Origin: Bacillota bacterium | GTDB lineage: Bacteria > Bacillota > Clostridia > Saccharofermentanales > DTU023 | DNA: 64,000 nucleotides | NCBI GenBank assembly: GCA_023426575.1 | Contig: JAFAAL010000021.1 | Span: forward strand, 1-64,000 | Direction: 5' to 3' | In this document: in pieces, positions 7,705 through 17,502 of the stretch | How the letters are laid out: every line of letters starts with the position of its first letter | How positions within the stretch are numbered: the first letter of the stretch is position 1 | The notes under the pieces: generated by a model | The model's input: the letters and a program-made list of their open reading frames with translations, nothing else | Database searches by the model: none | Told to the model about the DNA's origin: nothing | Made by a program: the position numbers and the translations under genes

Positions 7705-9054
7705 ATGATACTTGTCTCAAAAATCATTGTCGGTCTCTTACTCTTGTCTCTGATCATGTTTTTTCACGAGTGGGGACATTATATTGTCGGGCGTCTGCTT
7801 TCGTTTAAGGTGCTCTCATTTAACATTTTCATGGGCCCGAATCTCTTCTCTCGACTGGCCCAGTCGGGCGTACGCTACAATCTCAAGTCCTTGCCAATTG
7901 GCGCTTCTGTTGAGTTTGCTGGTGAGCTCGACGAGGAGGATCCCGTCTCGGGCAAGCTGGTCTCTTCAGGGGCTGAGACGCTTGGCTCATCTGGGGAGCT
8001 CTTCTTTGAGCGACCGCGCTGGGCCCGCGCCCTCGTCGCCGTGGCGGGGCCCGCGATGAACTTTATCACTGCTTTTCTCGCCTTCTTGATCATCTTTGCC
8101 TGGCAGGGTGTCGCCGTGCCGGTCCAAGACGAGGTCCCTCGCGAGCTCCACTCTGTCGCCCAAGAGGCGGGGCTGGAGCCTGGGGATCGCCTCTTGTCCT
8201 ACAACGGCGTGCGTCTTCTGACTTCTTTTGATCTCAGCTTGATTGAGCTGAGAGCCACGCCCGGTCCCGTCGAACTCTGGGTGCAGAAGCCGACAGGGGA
8301 GAAGAACTTACTGCGATTTCAGCGGCAGGCCAAGGTCAAACCACTGCTCGGCATCACTTATGAGCCGGCTGGACAGGACTTGCGCGTGGTCGCCGTCGAT
8401 CCCCGAGGTAATGACGGTCGTCCGATTTTTAAGCCGGGAGATCTGATCCAGCGAATCGGTGGGCTGCCTGTCCAGGACAAGGCGGCGTGGACGGATTTGA
8501 TCGCGCGTCAGAGTGAGGCGGGGGAGCCCGTGGCGGTGGAGATTGTCCGCGACGGTCGCAAAGAGACCCTGCTCTCGGTGCCTACATCGATTTCTGTCCT
8601 AGAGCCGAGTGGTATTTTCTATCGGGTCGAGCATGGCCTCTGGCCGAGTTTTACACAGGCGCTGAAGACGCCGGTCAGTCTTGTCAAATTGACTTTTCAG
8701 AGCCTCGGGATGCTGATCCGTGGCGAGCTCTCAGCTCGGCAGAATCTCGCAGGACCCATCCGCCTAGTGCAGATGGTCGGAGACAACGTACACGGCACCG
8801 AGGGGCTCTCTCAGAAGTTTTTGACCTTTCTCATGCTCTTTGGCAGTATTTCCGTGGCCATCGGCTTCACGCAGTTGATTCCCATTCCGCCCTTTGATGG
8901 GCATCACCTCCTGATTCTCGGCATTGAGGGGCTGAGGCGTCGCGACCTCTCTGTCAAGACGAAGCATGCCATCGCCACGGCAGGATTTTTCCTCTTGATC
9001 TTCTTGGTCCTCTTGACCTTTTATCTGGATCTCAGTCATCTCTTTATGAGGTAG
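7705..9054 (+). CDS. rseP: Site-2 (RIP) metalloprotease RseP/RasP
   Basis: Intramembrane zinc protease that cleaves anti-sigma factors and signal-peptide remnants. 449 residues. The zinc motif HEWGH begins at residue 21 in the first membrane helix. Between the membrane halves there appear to be two PDZ-like segments (about residues 130-205 and 225-305), each with a PGDxI/LxxxxG core. The C-terminal catalytic Asp motif reads IPIPPFDGHHLL in place of the common PIPALDGGRLL. A 66-bp gap separates it from dxr, and the ribosome binding site is weak (AGGATGG). ispG begins two bases after the stop. Confidence 0.93.
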   Translation: MILVSKIIVGLLLLSLIMFFHEWGHYIVGRLLSFKVLSFNIFMGPNLFSRLAQSGVRYNLKSLPIGASVEFAGELDEEDPVSGKLVSSGAETLGSSGELFFERPRWARALVAVAGPAMNFITAFLAFLIIFAWQGVAVPVQDEVPRELHSVAQEAGLEPGDRLLSYNGVRLLTSFDLSLIELRATPGPVELWVQKPTGEKNLLRFQRQAKVKPLLGITYEPAGQDLRVVAVDPRGNDGRPIFKPGDLIQRIGGLPVQDKAAWTDLIARQSEAGEPVAVEIVRDGRKETLLSVPTSISVLEPSGIFYRVEHGLWPSFTQALKTPVSLVKLTFQSLGMLIRGELSARQNLAGPIRLVQMVGDNVHGTEGLSQKFLTFLMLFGSISVAIGFTQLIPIPPFDGHHLLILGIEGLRRRDLSVKTKHAIATAGFFLLIFLVLLTFYLDLSHLFMR

Positions 9055-9056
9055 AT

Positions 9057-10148
9057 ATGTCGATGAGATACCCAAGACGTCACAGTACTCCCGTTCAAGT
9101 CAAAGATCTCACCATCGGAGGTGGGGCGCCGATTGTCGTGCAGACGATGAACAATCGACCAGCTCAAAATGTCGTCGCCAATATCAGCCAGATTCGCAAG
9201 CTGCAGAAGGCTGGCTGCCAGATGACGCGGCTGGCAGTGCCAGATGAGCGTGCTGTGGAGGCTTTTGCCGCGATTAAGAAGAGTTCGCCGCTGCCCCTGG
9301 TCGCAGACATTCACTTCCGGGCTGAACTTGCCATCATGGCCATTGAAGCAGGCTGCGACAAGCTCCGCCTGAATCCTGGAAATATCAGAGACAAGGGGAA
9401 GCTGCGCGAGGCTATTCAATTGGCCCAGGCGCGTGGCGTCCCGATTCGTGTCGGGGTCAACTCGGGCAGTCTCGATCGAGAGATTTTGGAGCGCTTTGGC
9501 GGTCCGACGGCAGAGGCCCTGATGACCCAGGGACTCGAGGCGCTCAAGCTCTGTGAAGAGGCCGGTCATGAGGCGCTCGTCCTTTCCTTAAAGACATCGG
9601 ATCCCATGACCCTGATTGAGGCCAATCGCGAGGCTGCGCTGCGCACGCAGTGGCCGCTCCACCTCGGCTTGACGGAGGCGGGGACTGAGCAGGGGGGGAT
9701 CTTGCGCTCGGCGGCGGCGATTGGGACCTTGCTGGCCGAGGGGATCGGGGATACGATTCGCATTTCTCTCCAGGCGGAACCCGAGCGAGAGATCAAGGCC
9801 TGCTATGAGCTCTTAAGGGCGCTCGGGCTGAGTCAGCGTGGTGCAGAACTCATCGTCTGTCCTGGCTGTGGGCGCACGGAGGTCGATTTGCGCCACCTGG
9901 CGGAGCGTGTTGAAGCGGAGCTCTCCGAGATGACAGAGCCCATCAAGGTGGCCCTGATGGGCTGTGTCGTCAACGGTCCAGGGGAGGCTCGAGAGGCGGA
10001 TATTGGTCTCGCTGGCGGGCGCAAGTCCTACGCCCTCTTCAAGAAGGGGGAGGTCGTGGCGAGAGTGAGTGAAGAGGAGGCCCTCCCGCGCCTTCTCCAA
10101 GAGATTGAGAACTGGCGAGAGGAGTACCGGGCGCGTGCTATTGAATGA
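9057..10148 (+). CDS. ispG: 4-hydroxy-3-methylbut-2-en-1-yl diphosphate synthase
   Basis: Fe-S enzyme of the penultimate MEP pathway step. 363 residues. The TIM-barrel N-terminus has VQTMNNRP and the LRLNPGNI motif, and the 4Fe-4S ligands lie in VCPGCGRT and MGCVVNGPGEA. It is placed between rseP and polC, the slot that proS fills in some Firmicutes. polC starts inside its last codons. Confidence 0.97.
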   Translation: MSMRYPRRHSTPVQVKDLTIGGGAPIVVQTMNNRPAQNVVANISQIRKLQKAGCQMTRLAVPDERAVEAFAAIKKSSPLPLVADIHFRAELAIMAIEAGCDKLRLNPGNIRDKGKLREAIQLAQARGVPIRVGVNSGSLDREILERFGGPTAEALMTQGLEALKLCEEAGHEALVLSLKTSDPMTLIEANREAALRTQWPLHLGLTEAGTEQGGILRSAAAIGTLLAEGIGDTIRISLQAEPEREIKACYELLRALGLSQRGAELIVCPGCGRTEVDLRHLAERVEAELSEMTEPIKVALMGCVVNGPGEAREADIGLAGGRKSYALFKKGEVVARVSEEEALPRLLQEIENWREEYRARAIE

Positions 10149-13100
10149 GTTCTTTCAGGCGCTCCGGCTGGCGGAGAAGTATCTGCACGATCCGGCGATT
10201 GAGGCGCTCTCTGGCTCTGCTGCCAGAGTCGTTTTGGCCAAGATCTATGAGCAGCAGAAGCTCGGCTTGGTCGTGACGGTGCAGCACTTGCTCGGGGCGA
10301 GTGATTTGCTCGCGGCCGAGGCTGTCTTGGCTGAGGCCCTCGCCATTCCCGAAGTGACGATCGGGCTCAGGGCGGCAAGTCATGACGCCTATAAACCTTA
10401 TGACTATCTTCCCTGGCTCGAGGCCCATGTCCTCGGACGTGAGAGCCTGGAATCGCGGATGCTGAGGACGGGGCGCCTGCGTTCAGAAGATCGAGACAAG
10501 CTGGCCTATGTTCTGCCAGAGAAGGCCCATCGCTACTTTGCCGCTCAGAAGGGACAAGACTATCTCTCGCGTTTTTGGAGCAAGTTTGGCCCCCTGCCAG
10601 TCCCAGTCTATTATCTCCTGGATACTCAGGGCCAGGCCTCGGCGGCAAGCCAGAAGCAATCGGCCAACGAACGCTTTATACAGCAGGCGGCCGCCTGGGC
10701 GGAGGAGCTCCATGCGAGAGCTCGAGGGCCCCAATCGGAGCAGGAGGCTGGCGATCTCGAAGCAGCCCCTGTGGCGAGCTGCCAAATGCCGCAGATCGAG
10801 AGCCCTGGCTTGATGGCGACGGTCTCCGCGCCCCCCGATGAGATGAGATTTGGACAGTTCAAGGGATTTCCCATGCAAAACATTGCGGGCCTGTCCGTGG
10901 AGGGGGGTGCCTGTCGCCTTCAGGTAGAGGCCCATCATGTCGCCATCAAGGAGACTAAGAAGAAAAGCTACATCGTCGTCGCTGAGCTCAGAGATAAGAC
11001 CGGGGCGATTGCCACTTGTAATTTCTTCCGCAACGAGACTCGGGCAAGAGAATTCATAGACGCCTTAAAGGGTCCTCTCCTGGTCGAGGCTCTCGTCACT
11101 TTTGATGAGCGCTATGAGGAGGACCTCGTGGCCAAGATCACGGGTGTCAGTGCGGGTCCGCCGCTGGCTAAGCGGCAGGGCCAGCCCGATCATGCGCGTG
11201 TCGAGCTGCACGCCAAGACAAAGATGAGTGCCAAGGAGGGCATCGCCGAGGTTAAAAATCTCGTCCAGGCGGCCTCGCGCCTCGGCATTCGGGCGCTGGC
11301 CATCACGGACCGCGATGTTGTCCAGGCCTATCCAGAGGCCGCAGCGGCCGCCGCGCGTCTGCCGGCCGACAAGCGCCCCCAGATTCTCTATGGCCTCGAG
11401 GCGGAAGTCATCGATGACGGTCACTGCATTGTCTACAGTTCCGAGAGCCTGGACGATGAGAGGCTCTCAGAGGGATTTATCGCTCTGGACCTCGAGACGA
11501 CAGGTCTCGACAGCAGTGTTGACCAGGTTATCGAGGTCGGGGCCATTCACTATGTCCCCATCCCAGGGACGCGCCAGTTTCGGGAGGTCGATCGCTTTTC
11601 TGGCCTGTATAACCCCGGCATTTCTCTGCCTCCGGAGGTCAGTCAGCTGACGGGGATCACTGATTTCGACCTCGTCAATAAACCGTCCTTTTTATCAGAA
11701 CTCTCATCTTTTGCAGACTTTGTCGGGACGCTGCCCATCTTGGGTCACAATGTTCACTTCGACATGGGCTTTATCCGGCAGACGGCCTACCAAGTTCCAG
11801 CACAGGATCCCAAAATCAAGTTTAATCAAATTCTGATCGACACCTTGCCCTATGCCCGTGCGGCGCTGCCCGATGAGAGGCGACATGGGCTGGCGCAGGT
11901 CGCCAAGGCTCTCGGGATTCAACAAGAGAGCCATCACCGTGCGGAAGATGACGCCCGGGTCAGTGCAGAGATCTTTATGAAGCTCTGGGAGCGAGAGTCT
12001 GTGACCTCGCTCGCAGGACTCAACCGGCGCTATGGCCACCTGCCTCCGAGCGATCTGGACCAAGGTGAGACACAGATGGTCACCCTCCTCGCGCGCAATA
12101 GCCTCGGCCTCTACCATCTCTATCGCCTGGTCTCGGCGGCGCACACGCGCTACTTCCAGGAGAGGCCCCTCTTGCCCGCGTCGCTGCTCGAATATTGGCG
12201 CCACGGTCTGCTCGTCGGTGATCACGTGACTTCGGGGAAGATTGTGCGTGAGATCATCACTCTCCTCAAGACTTACGCAGGAGACTATGAGGCCGCCCGC
12301 CAGGCTATCGACCACAATGGCTTCCACTGGCGTCGCAAGCTGCGCCCATTTGATTATCTTGAACTGCAGCCCCCGGCCAATTGGCTCCCTCTTCTTCAAG
12401 AGGAGAATTCTCCGCTCAGGCGCGTCGAGGATCTCGCCAATCTCTGCCGCCTGCATGTCCACTTGGCCGGATTCAGCAAGAAGCCCCTAGTCGCGGTCTC
12501 GAATGCACACTATATCGAGCCGGAGGACTGGGAGTATCGTGCCGTCCTTTTACACGAGCAGAAGAAACCTTGTGCACAGTCAGAAAATTACTATCTGCGC
12601 ACTGCCGAGGAACTTTTGGGTGAGCTGGCTTTTCTCGGAGAGGATGTGGCGCGAGAGCTCGTCATCACTGCGCCGGAGGCCCTCCGACAACTCTGCGACC
12701 CCGAGCTTTTGCCCGTGCCCCAGGGTTCTTATCCGCCACTGATCGAGGAGGCCGAGCAGGAGATACAAGCTCTCTGTCAGGAGGAATTGACGCGGCTCTA
12801 CCGGCGCTCGGACGGCAGTCTGCCCGAGCTCGTCTCAGCGCGTCTCGACAAGGAGCTCGGAGCCATCATTAAGAATGGCTATGCCGTCATGTACTATATC
12901 GCGCACCATCTGGTCAAGAAGTCGAACGAGGATGGATTTGTCGTCGGCTCGCGGGGCTCTGTCGGCTCTTCCTTTGTCGCGACGCTCTTGCACATCACCG
13001 AGGTCAATCCGCTGCCGCCGCACTATCGCTGCCCTCACTGCCACTACTTCGAGGCGGTCACAGATGGCCAGTACGGCTCTGGCTATGATTTGCCGCCCCG

Positions 13101-14628
13101 TGACTGCCCCGACTGTGGGACGCCGCTTGCAAGAGATGGGCAAGATATTCCCTTTGAGACCTTTCTCGGCTTCGCCGGTAACAAGCAACCGGATATCGAC
13201 TTGAACTTTTCGGGACTCTATCAGGCCGAGGCTCACCGCTTTATCGAGGAGATGTTTGGGCGTGGCTATAGCTTCCGCGCGGGGACGATCTCAGGCTACG
13301 CTGAGAAGAACTCGCGTCTTTTGGCCAGAAATTTTCTCGCCGACCACGGCCGGCGACTGGGCCGCGCCGAGATCAATCGACTGGCGGAGCAGGTCCAAGG
13401 GGTCAAGGTAACGACGGGCCAGCACCCAGGGGGGATTATCGTCATCCCCAAGGACCGTGAAATCTATGATTTCACGCCGATTCAGTATCCGGCCAACAAG
13501 GCGGGGGAGATCATCACGACCCATCTCGATTTCAATGCCCTCCACGAGACGATTTTAAAACTCGACATCCTCGGCCATGATGATCCGACCAATCTTAAAC
13601 TCTGCCAGGAGCTGAGCGGCATTGAGATCAAGGATGTGCCCGTCCCCGATGAGCGCGTCATGAGTCTTTTTAAGTCGACAGAGGCGCTCGGCATTCCCCC
13701 GGGGACAAGTGATATTGCAGCGACCATCGGCCTGCCCGAGGTCGGGACGATGATGGCGCGCGACATGGCCGAGACCTGTGGACCCACGCGCTTTTACGAC
13801 CTTGTTCAGCTCTCTGGCTTGGCCCACGGCACTGATGTCTGGGCTGGTAATGCCCGAGATCTCATCGTCGACGGGATCTGCACACTGAATGAGGTCATCG
13901 GCTGTCGAGATTCGATTATGACCCGTCTGATCTATGACGGCATCGAGGCCGAAGAAGCCTTCAGGATCATGGAGAGTGTGCGCAAGGGGCGCGGCCTGAG
14001 TCCCGCACAAGAAGAACTCATGCGCAGCAATCCCAAAATTCCTGAGTGGTATATTGCCTCCTGTCAGAAAATTAAATACATGTTTCCAAAAGCTCACGCC
14101 GTCGCCTACACAATTTCTGCGCTCCGCATCGCCTGGTTTAAGGTCTACCATCCAGCGGCTTATTACGCGGCTGGCTTCTCGATCAGAGTCGGCGAATTCC
14201 AAGCGCCGAATCTCTTAATTCCCGAAGCTGAGATTCGCAAACGACGCGAGGAGAAGTGCCATCGCTTCTACCAGCTCGATGATGAGGAGCCCCAGGGCAA
14301 GAAGAAGTTCTATCTCCTCGAGATGGTTGAAGAAATGTACAATCGCGGTCTCTCCTTTGCGCCGCTCTCGCTCAAAGATTCCGAGGCCTGGCGCTTCAGC
14401 TTAAATGAAAAGAAAGAGATCATCCCTCCCTTTTCCGTCATTCCGGGCATTTCAGTCGCCATGGGTGAAAGCATTGTGGCGGCTCGCGCCGCTGGACCCT
14501 TTAAACACCGGGCGGAACTGAAGGAGCGCTGTGGTCTCGGTCAGGTGGCCATGGAGTCTCTTGAGGCCTATGGACTCCTAGACGGCCTGCCAGAGTCGAA
14601 TCAAATGGACCTCTTTAAGCATTTCTGA
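10135..14628 (+). CDS. polC: DNA polymerase III PolC, Gram-positive replicase
   Basis: Replicative polymerase with built-in proofreading, about 1497 residues. Order seen: N-terminal domain, OB fold (about 230-340), PHP domain split by a DEDDh exonuclease (D452 and E454 in LDLETTG, HNVHFDMGF, HRAEDD), a polymerase core with GSRGSVGSS, a CxxC...CxxC zinc site and the catalytic PDID at 1019-1022, then GQHPGGIIV. I chose GTG 10135 because GAGAGGAG lies ten bases upstream; the frame stays open to 10069. PHP metal ligands are mostly missing: HAKT at 359-362 instead of HLHT, R393 in place of the TDH histidine, V698 where homologues have the GSAC cysteine. The exonuclease looks intact. Confidence 0.97.
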   Translation: MLLNEFFQALRLAEKYLHDPAIEALSGSAARVVLAKIYEQQKLGLVVTVQHLLGASDLLAAEAVLAEALAIPEVTIGLRAASHDAYKPYDYLPWLEAHVLGRESLESRMLRTGRLRSEDRDKLAYVLPEKAHRYFAAQKGQDYLSRFWSKFGPLPVPVYYLLDTQGQASAASQKQSANERFIQQAAAWAEELHARARGPQSEQEAGDLEAAPVASCQMPQIESPGLMATVSAPPDEMRFGQFKGFPMQNIAGLSVEGGACRLQVEAHHVAIKETKKKSYIVVAELRDKTGAIATCNFFRNETRAREFIDALKGPLLVEALVTFDERYEEDLVAKITGVSAGPPLAKRQGQPDHARVELHAKTKMSAKEGIAEVKNLVQAASRLGIRALAITDRDVVQAYPEAAAAAARLPADKRPQILYGLEAEVIDDGHCIVYSSESLDDERLSEGFIALDLETTGLDSSVDQVIEVGAIHYVPIPGTRQFREVDRFSGLYNPGISLPPEVSQLTGITDFDLVNKPSFLSELSSFADFVGTLPILGHNVHFDMGFIRQTAYQVPAQDPKIKFNQILIDTLPYARAALPDERRHGLAQVAKALGIQQESHHRAEDDARVSAEIFMKLWERESVTSLAGLNRRYGHLPPSDLDQGETQMVTLLARNSLGLYHLYRLVSAAHTRYFQERPLLPASLLEYWRHGLLVGDHVTSGKIVREIITLLKTYAGDYEAARQAIDHNGFHWRRKLRPFDYLELQPPANWLPLLQEENSPLRRVEDLANLCRLHVHLAGFSKKPLVAVSNAHYIEPEDWEYRAVLLHEQKKPCAQSENYYLRTAEELLGELAFLGEDVARELVITAPEALRQLCDPELLPVPQGSYPPLIEEAEQEIQALCQEELTRLYRRSDGSLPELVSARLDKELGAIIKNGYAVMYYIAHHLVKKSNEDGFVVGSRGSVGSSFVATLLHITEVNPLPPHYRCPHCHYFEAVTDGQYGSGYDLPPRDCPDCGTPLARDGQDIPFETFLGFAGNKQPDIDLNFSGLYQAEAHRFIEEMFGRGYSFRAGTISGYAEKNSRLLARNFLADHGRRLGRAEINRLAEQVQGVKVTTGQHPGGIIVIPKDREIYDFTPIQYPANKAGEIITTHLDFNALHETILKLDILGHDDPTNLKLCQELSGIEIKDVPVPDERVMSLFKSTEALGIPPGTSDIAATIGLPEVGTMMARDMAETCGPTRFYDLVQLSGLAHGTDVWAGNARDLIVDGICTLNEVIGCRDSIMTRLIYDGIEAEEAFRIMESVRKGRGLSPAQEELMRSNPKIPEWYIASCQKIKYMFPKAHAVAYTISALRIAWFKVYHPAAYYAAGFSIRVGEFQAPNLLIPEAEIRKRREEKCHRFYQLDDEEPQGKKKFYLLEMVEEMYNRGLSFAPLSLKDSEAWRFSLNEKKEIIPPFSVIPGISVAMGESIVAARAAGPFKHRAELKERCGLGQVAMESLEAYGLLDGLPESNQMDLFKHF

Positions 14629-14635
14629 GGGGGTC

Positions 14636-16876
14636 ATGGTGCTTTTTGACTGTATCATCCTGGATGCGACGCGCGACTTCGATGGGACATACTCCTACCT
14701 CGGGGGAGAGTTGAGTTCTGTCTTGGAGGTCGGCCAGATTGTCTCGCTGCCCTTTGGCCGTGGCAATGGGGAACGGCTTGCTGTCATTGCAGCTGTGCGT
14801 GAGGGAGAAGCGGAGCTCTCTGGACAGCTGAAGACAATTCGCCGCCTCGTGACGCCGGAAGCGCTGCTCTTGCCTGAGCACTTTTTTCTGGCAGAGGAGA
14901 TGCGGCGGCGCTACTTTGTCTCGAGGGCCCAGGCTCTGGCGACGATGCTGCCCAAGAACATCTGGTCTGTTGGACGCAAGACGGGACTTTTTGCCCAGCT
15001 CAAGGATCCCGAAGAGGCGGAATCTCTCCTCTCTGAGGGGGGCCTGAACTCTCTCGGTCGCGAGCGAGTCCTCACATATCTCCTGAGCGAGGGACAGAGC
15101 TCTGTCGAGGAGCTTCGGCTCAACTGTGGCGTCTCCCAGGCCGTCTTGAGAGCCATGGTCAAGGCAGGACTCATCCTCTTTGAAAGACAGCTGGTCGAGC
15201 GGGAGCTCGCAGAATCGCCCCCCGATCTCGAGGTCACGGCGGTCGAGCGGCTCAACCCCGAGCAAGAAGCTGCTCTGCAGGCTCTCAAAGAGGCTCTCAA
15301 GAGTCAAGAGCAGAGGGAATTTCTTCTGCACGGTGTCACGGGATCCGGCAAGACGGAGGTCTATCTCAGAGCGGCCGAGGCTGCACTCGAGGCGGGCTGC
15401 ACGGCGATGATTCTCGTCCCCGAGATTGCCCTGACGCCCCTTCTCGAAGCGCGCGTCCGAGCCCGCTTCGGGGATCTGGCCGCTATTTTGCACTCGCGCC
15501 TCAGCTCGACGCGCCGCTTTGAAAACTGGCTCGCCCTGAAACGGGGCGAGAAGAAGCTGGCCATTGGAGCGCGTTCGGCGATCTTTGCGCCTCTCTCGAA
15601 GCTGGCACTCATCGTCATCGACGAGGAGCAGGAGAGTAGCTACAAGTCTGAACTGGCTCCGCGCTATGAGACGGCGGATCTTGCGCGCCTCAGGGCACAT
15701 TATAACCACGGTACACTGCTCCTCTCCTCCGCTACGCCCGCTGTGGCCAGCTATTATCGGAGCCAGACGGGGCGAGCTCAACTACTGAGCCTTCCTCGGC
15801 GCGCAGGTCGTGCTGACTTAGCAGAAGTGAGCCTGGTCGATCTCAAACAGTCGATGGTCCGGCAGCCAGGGGCCATTTTGTCGACAGAGCTCGAGCTCGC
15901 ACTGCTCGACTGTTTTGCTCGTGGCGAGCAGGCGATGCTCTTTCTCAATCGGAGAGGCCAAAAGCACAGTTTGGTCTGTCAGGACTGCGGCCAGATTCTC
16001 TACTGTCCACACTGTGACATCGCATTGACGGAGCATCAGGGGAGGGGACATCAGAGACTGATCTGCCACTACTGCGGCAAGATTTTCAAGCAGGACTATC
16101 ACTGCCCTCACTGCGGCAGCTCACGTGTGGAATCCCACGGCTTCGGCACGCAGTTTCTCGAGGCGCATTTGGCGGCTCGCTTTCCCGAGCAACGCTTTTT
16201 GCGGATGGATCAGGACAGCACTTATACGCGCCGTGCCTATCAAGAGATCCTCGAGTCCTTTCAGCGCCATGAGGCCGACGCGCTCATCGGAACCCAGATG
16301 ATTGCCAAGGGGCACGACTTCCCCCGCGTCACCGTCGTCGGGATTGTCGCGGCTGACCAGCTCTTGGCACAATCTGACTACCAGGCGGCTGAGCGCTGCT
16401 TCCAACTCTTGACGCAGGCCGCTGGGCGCGCAGGCCGGGGCAGTCGCCCTGGACAGGTCATTGTCCAGGCGCTCCAACCTGAACACTACGCCATTCAGGC
16501 AGGCGTCCGACAGGACTATGGCGAATTCTACAAGACGGAAATTGAACATCGTAAGCGCTTTAACTATCCACCCTTCGGCCACATTGCCGTCATCATCCTC
16601 TCTGGAGCCGACGAGACGGTGGTCAGGCGAGAGGCCCTGGCGGTGTCAGAGCGCCTGGCTCAGGCGCTCGCAGATGCCCACTGGCAGCAAGACATAGAAC
16701 TTTTTCCCGCCCAGGCGGCTCCTCTGGCCAAGCTGCGCAGCCGCTATCGGCAGCGCATTATCCTCAAGGGCTCCGAGCGCGAGTCCTTGACCCATCTCCT
16801 CAACTGGGAGCAGCAACAAGCTCTTGCCCGTGGCGTCACTCGCCAGATGGACATCAATCCCAATTCGCTTCTCTGA
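14636..16876 (+). CDS. priA: Primosomal replication-restart helicase PriA
   Basis: Superfamily 2 helicase that reloads the replisome at stalled forks. 746 residues. The DNA-binding N-terminus carries VSLPFGRG, Walker A is TGSGKTEVYL, and the zinc-binding cluster includes CQDCGQILYCPHC and CHYCG...CPHCG. TQMIAKGHDFPRVTVVG and QAAGRAGRG are helicase motifs V and VI. Motif II is DEEQ (329-332) rather than DEEH or DEAH. It begins seven bases after the polC stop. Confidence 0.95.
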   Translation: MVLFDCIILDATRDFDGTYSYLGGELSSVLEVGQIVSLPFGRGNGERLAVIAAVREGEAELSGQLKTIRRLVTPEALLLPEHFFLAEEMRRRYFVSRAQALATMLPKNIWSVGRKTGLFAQLKDPEEAESLLSEGGLNSLGRERVLTYLLSEGQSSVEELRLNCGVSQAVLRAMVKAGLILFERQLVERELAESPPDLEVTAVERLNPEQEAALQALKEALKSQEQREFLLHGVTGSGKTEVYLRAAEAALEAGCTAMILVPEIALTPLLEARVRARFGDLAAILHSRLSSTRRFENWLALKRGEKKLAIGARSAIFAPLSKLALIVIDEEQESSYKSELAPRYETADLARLRAHYNHGTLLLSSATPAVASYYRSQTGRAQLLSLPRRAGRADLAEVSLVDLKQSMVRQPGAILSTELELALLDCFARGEQAMLFLNRRGQKHSLVCQDCGQILYCPHCDIALTEHQGRGHQRLICHYCGKIFKQDYHCPHCGSSRVESHGFGTQFLEAHLAARFPEQRFLRMDQDSTYTRRAYQEILESFQRHEADALIGTQMIAKGHDFPRVTVVGIVAADQLLAQSDYQAAERCFQLLTQAAGRAGRGSRPGQVIVQALQPEHYAIQAGVRQDYGEFYKTEIEHRKRFNYPPFGHIAVIILSGADETVVRREALAVSERLAQALADAHWQQDIELFPAQAAPLAKLRSRYRQRIILKGSERESLTHLLNWEQQQALARGVTRQMDINPNSLL

Positions 16877-16950
16877 GGCGAGCGCCAGAGAATATCCACG
16901 ATCTCACGCCTCTTGGACTCAAATTTGATAAGATAAGAAAAAAAGAAGAT

Positions 16951-16980
16951 GCAGCCTCAGCAGGCTGCTTTTGAGGTTTT
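16951..16980 (+). terminator. Hairpin before def, weak terminator or leader structure
   Basis: A 6-bp stem (16951-16956 with 16963-16968) with a 6-nt loop, followed by TTTTGAGGTTTT. An A-run lies just upstream. The gap from 16877 to 16986 otherwise shows only a poor promoter candidate (TTGGAC at 16913, TAAGAA at 16934). Confidence 0.35.
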
Positions 16981-16986
16981 AACAGT

Positions 16987-17502
16987 ATGGCACTGAGAAC
17001 TATTGTCTACGAGGGCGAAGACGTCCTCTTGAAGAAGGCGCGTCCCATCACCGTCTTCGATGAAAAACTAGCCACCCTCGCCGCCGATATGCTCGAGACG
17101 ATGCATGCCAAGGACGGTATCGGGCTGGCGGCCAATCAAATCGGCCTCCTGCGCCGGATCTTCGTCATGGATCTCCAGGACGAGGAAGCGCCGGAGGACA
17201 GCCCCCAGGTCTTTATCAATCCTGAGATCCTCGAGCAAGAGGGCAGCCAGACCTACCTGGAGGGCTGCCTTTCGCTCCCAGGCCTCTACGGCTACGTCGA
17301 GCGCCCGGCCTGGCTCAAGCTGCACTTTCAGGATCTCGAGGGAGTGACCCACGAGCTCGAGGCCAGAGGTCTCGCGGCCGTATGTATCGCCCACGAGATC
17401 GACCATCTCAATGGGATTCTCTTCCGCAGCAAGGCCCTCGGTGAACTCCAACCCCTCTCCTACTACCAGGCAGAAGAGCAAGAGCAGGCCGAGCGTGAGT
17501 AG
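16987..17502 (+). CDS. def: Peptide deformylase
   Basis: Removes the formyl group from nascent N-terminal methionine; Fe(II) or Zn metalloenzyme. 171 residues with all three family motifs: GIGLAANQIG, EGCLSLPG (Cys ligand) and HEIDHLNG (HExxH ligands). The C-terminal extension after HEIDHLNG is short and Glu/Gln-rich. It overlaps fmt by 8 bp, so the deformylase and formyltransferase are made together. Confidence 0.97.
   Translation: MALRTIVYEGEDVLLKKARPITVFDEKLATLAADMLETMHAKDGIGLAANQIGLLRRIFVMDLQDEEAPEDSPQVFINPEILEQEGSQTYLEGCLSLPGLYGYVERPAWLKLHFQDLEGVTHELEARGLAAVCIAHEIDHLNGILFRSKALGELQPLSYYQAEEQEQAERE

Noticed and set aside
10069..10134. Upstream start for polC inside ispG
   Set aside because: No ribosome binding site; GTG 10135 has one at good spacing.
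14615..15781. Long minus-strand ORF (388 codons) opposite priA
   Set aside because: It is a shadow of the priA frame: low-complexity Arg/Leu/Glu text, no family motif, no ribosome binding site.
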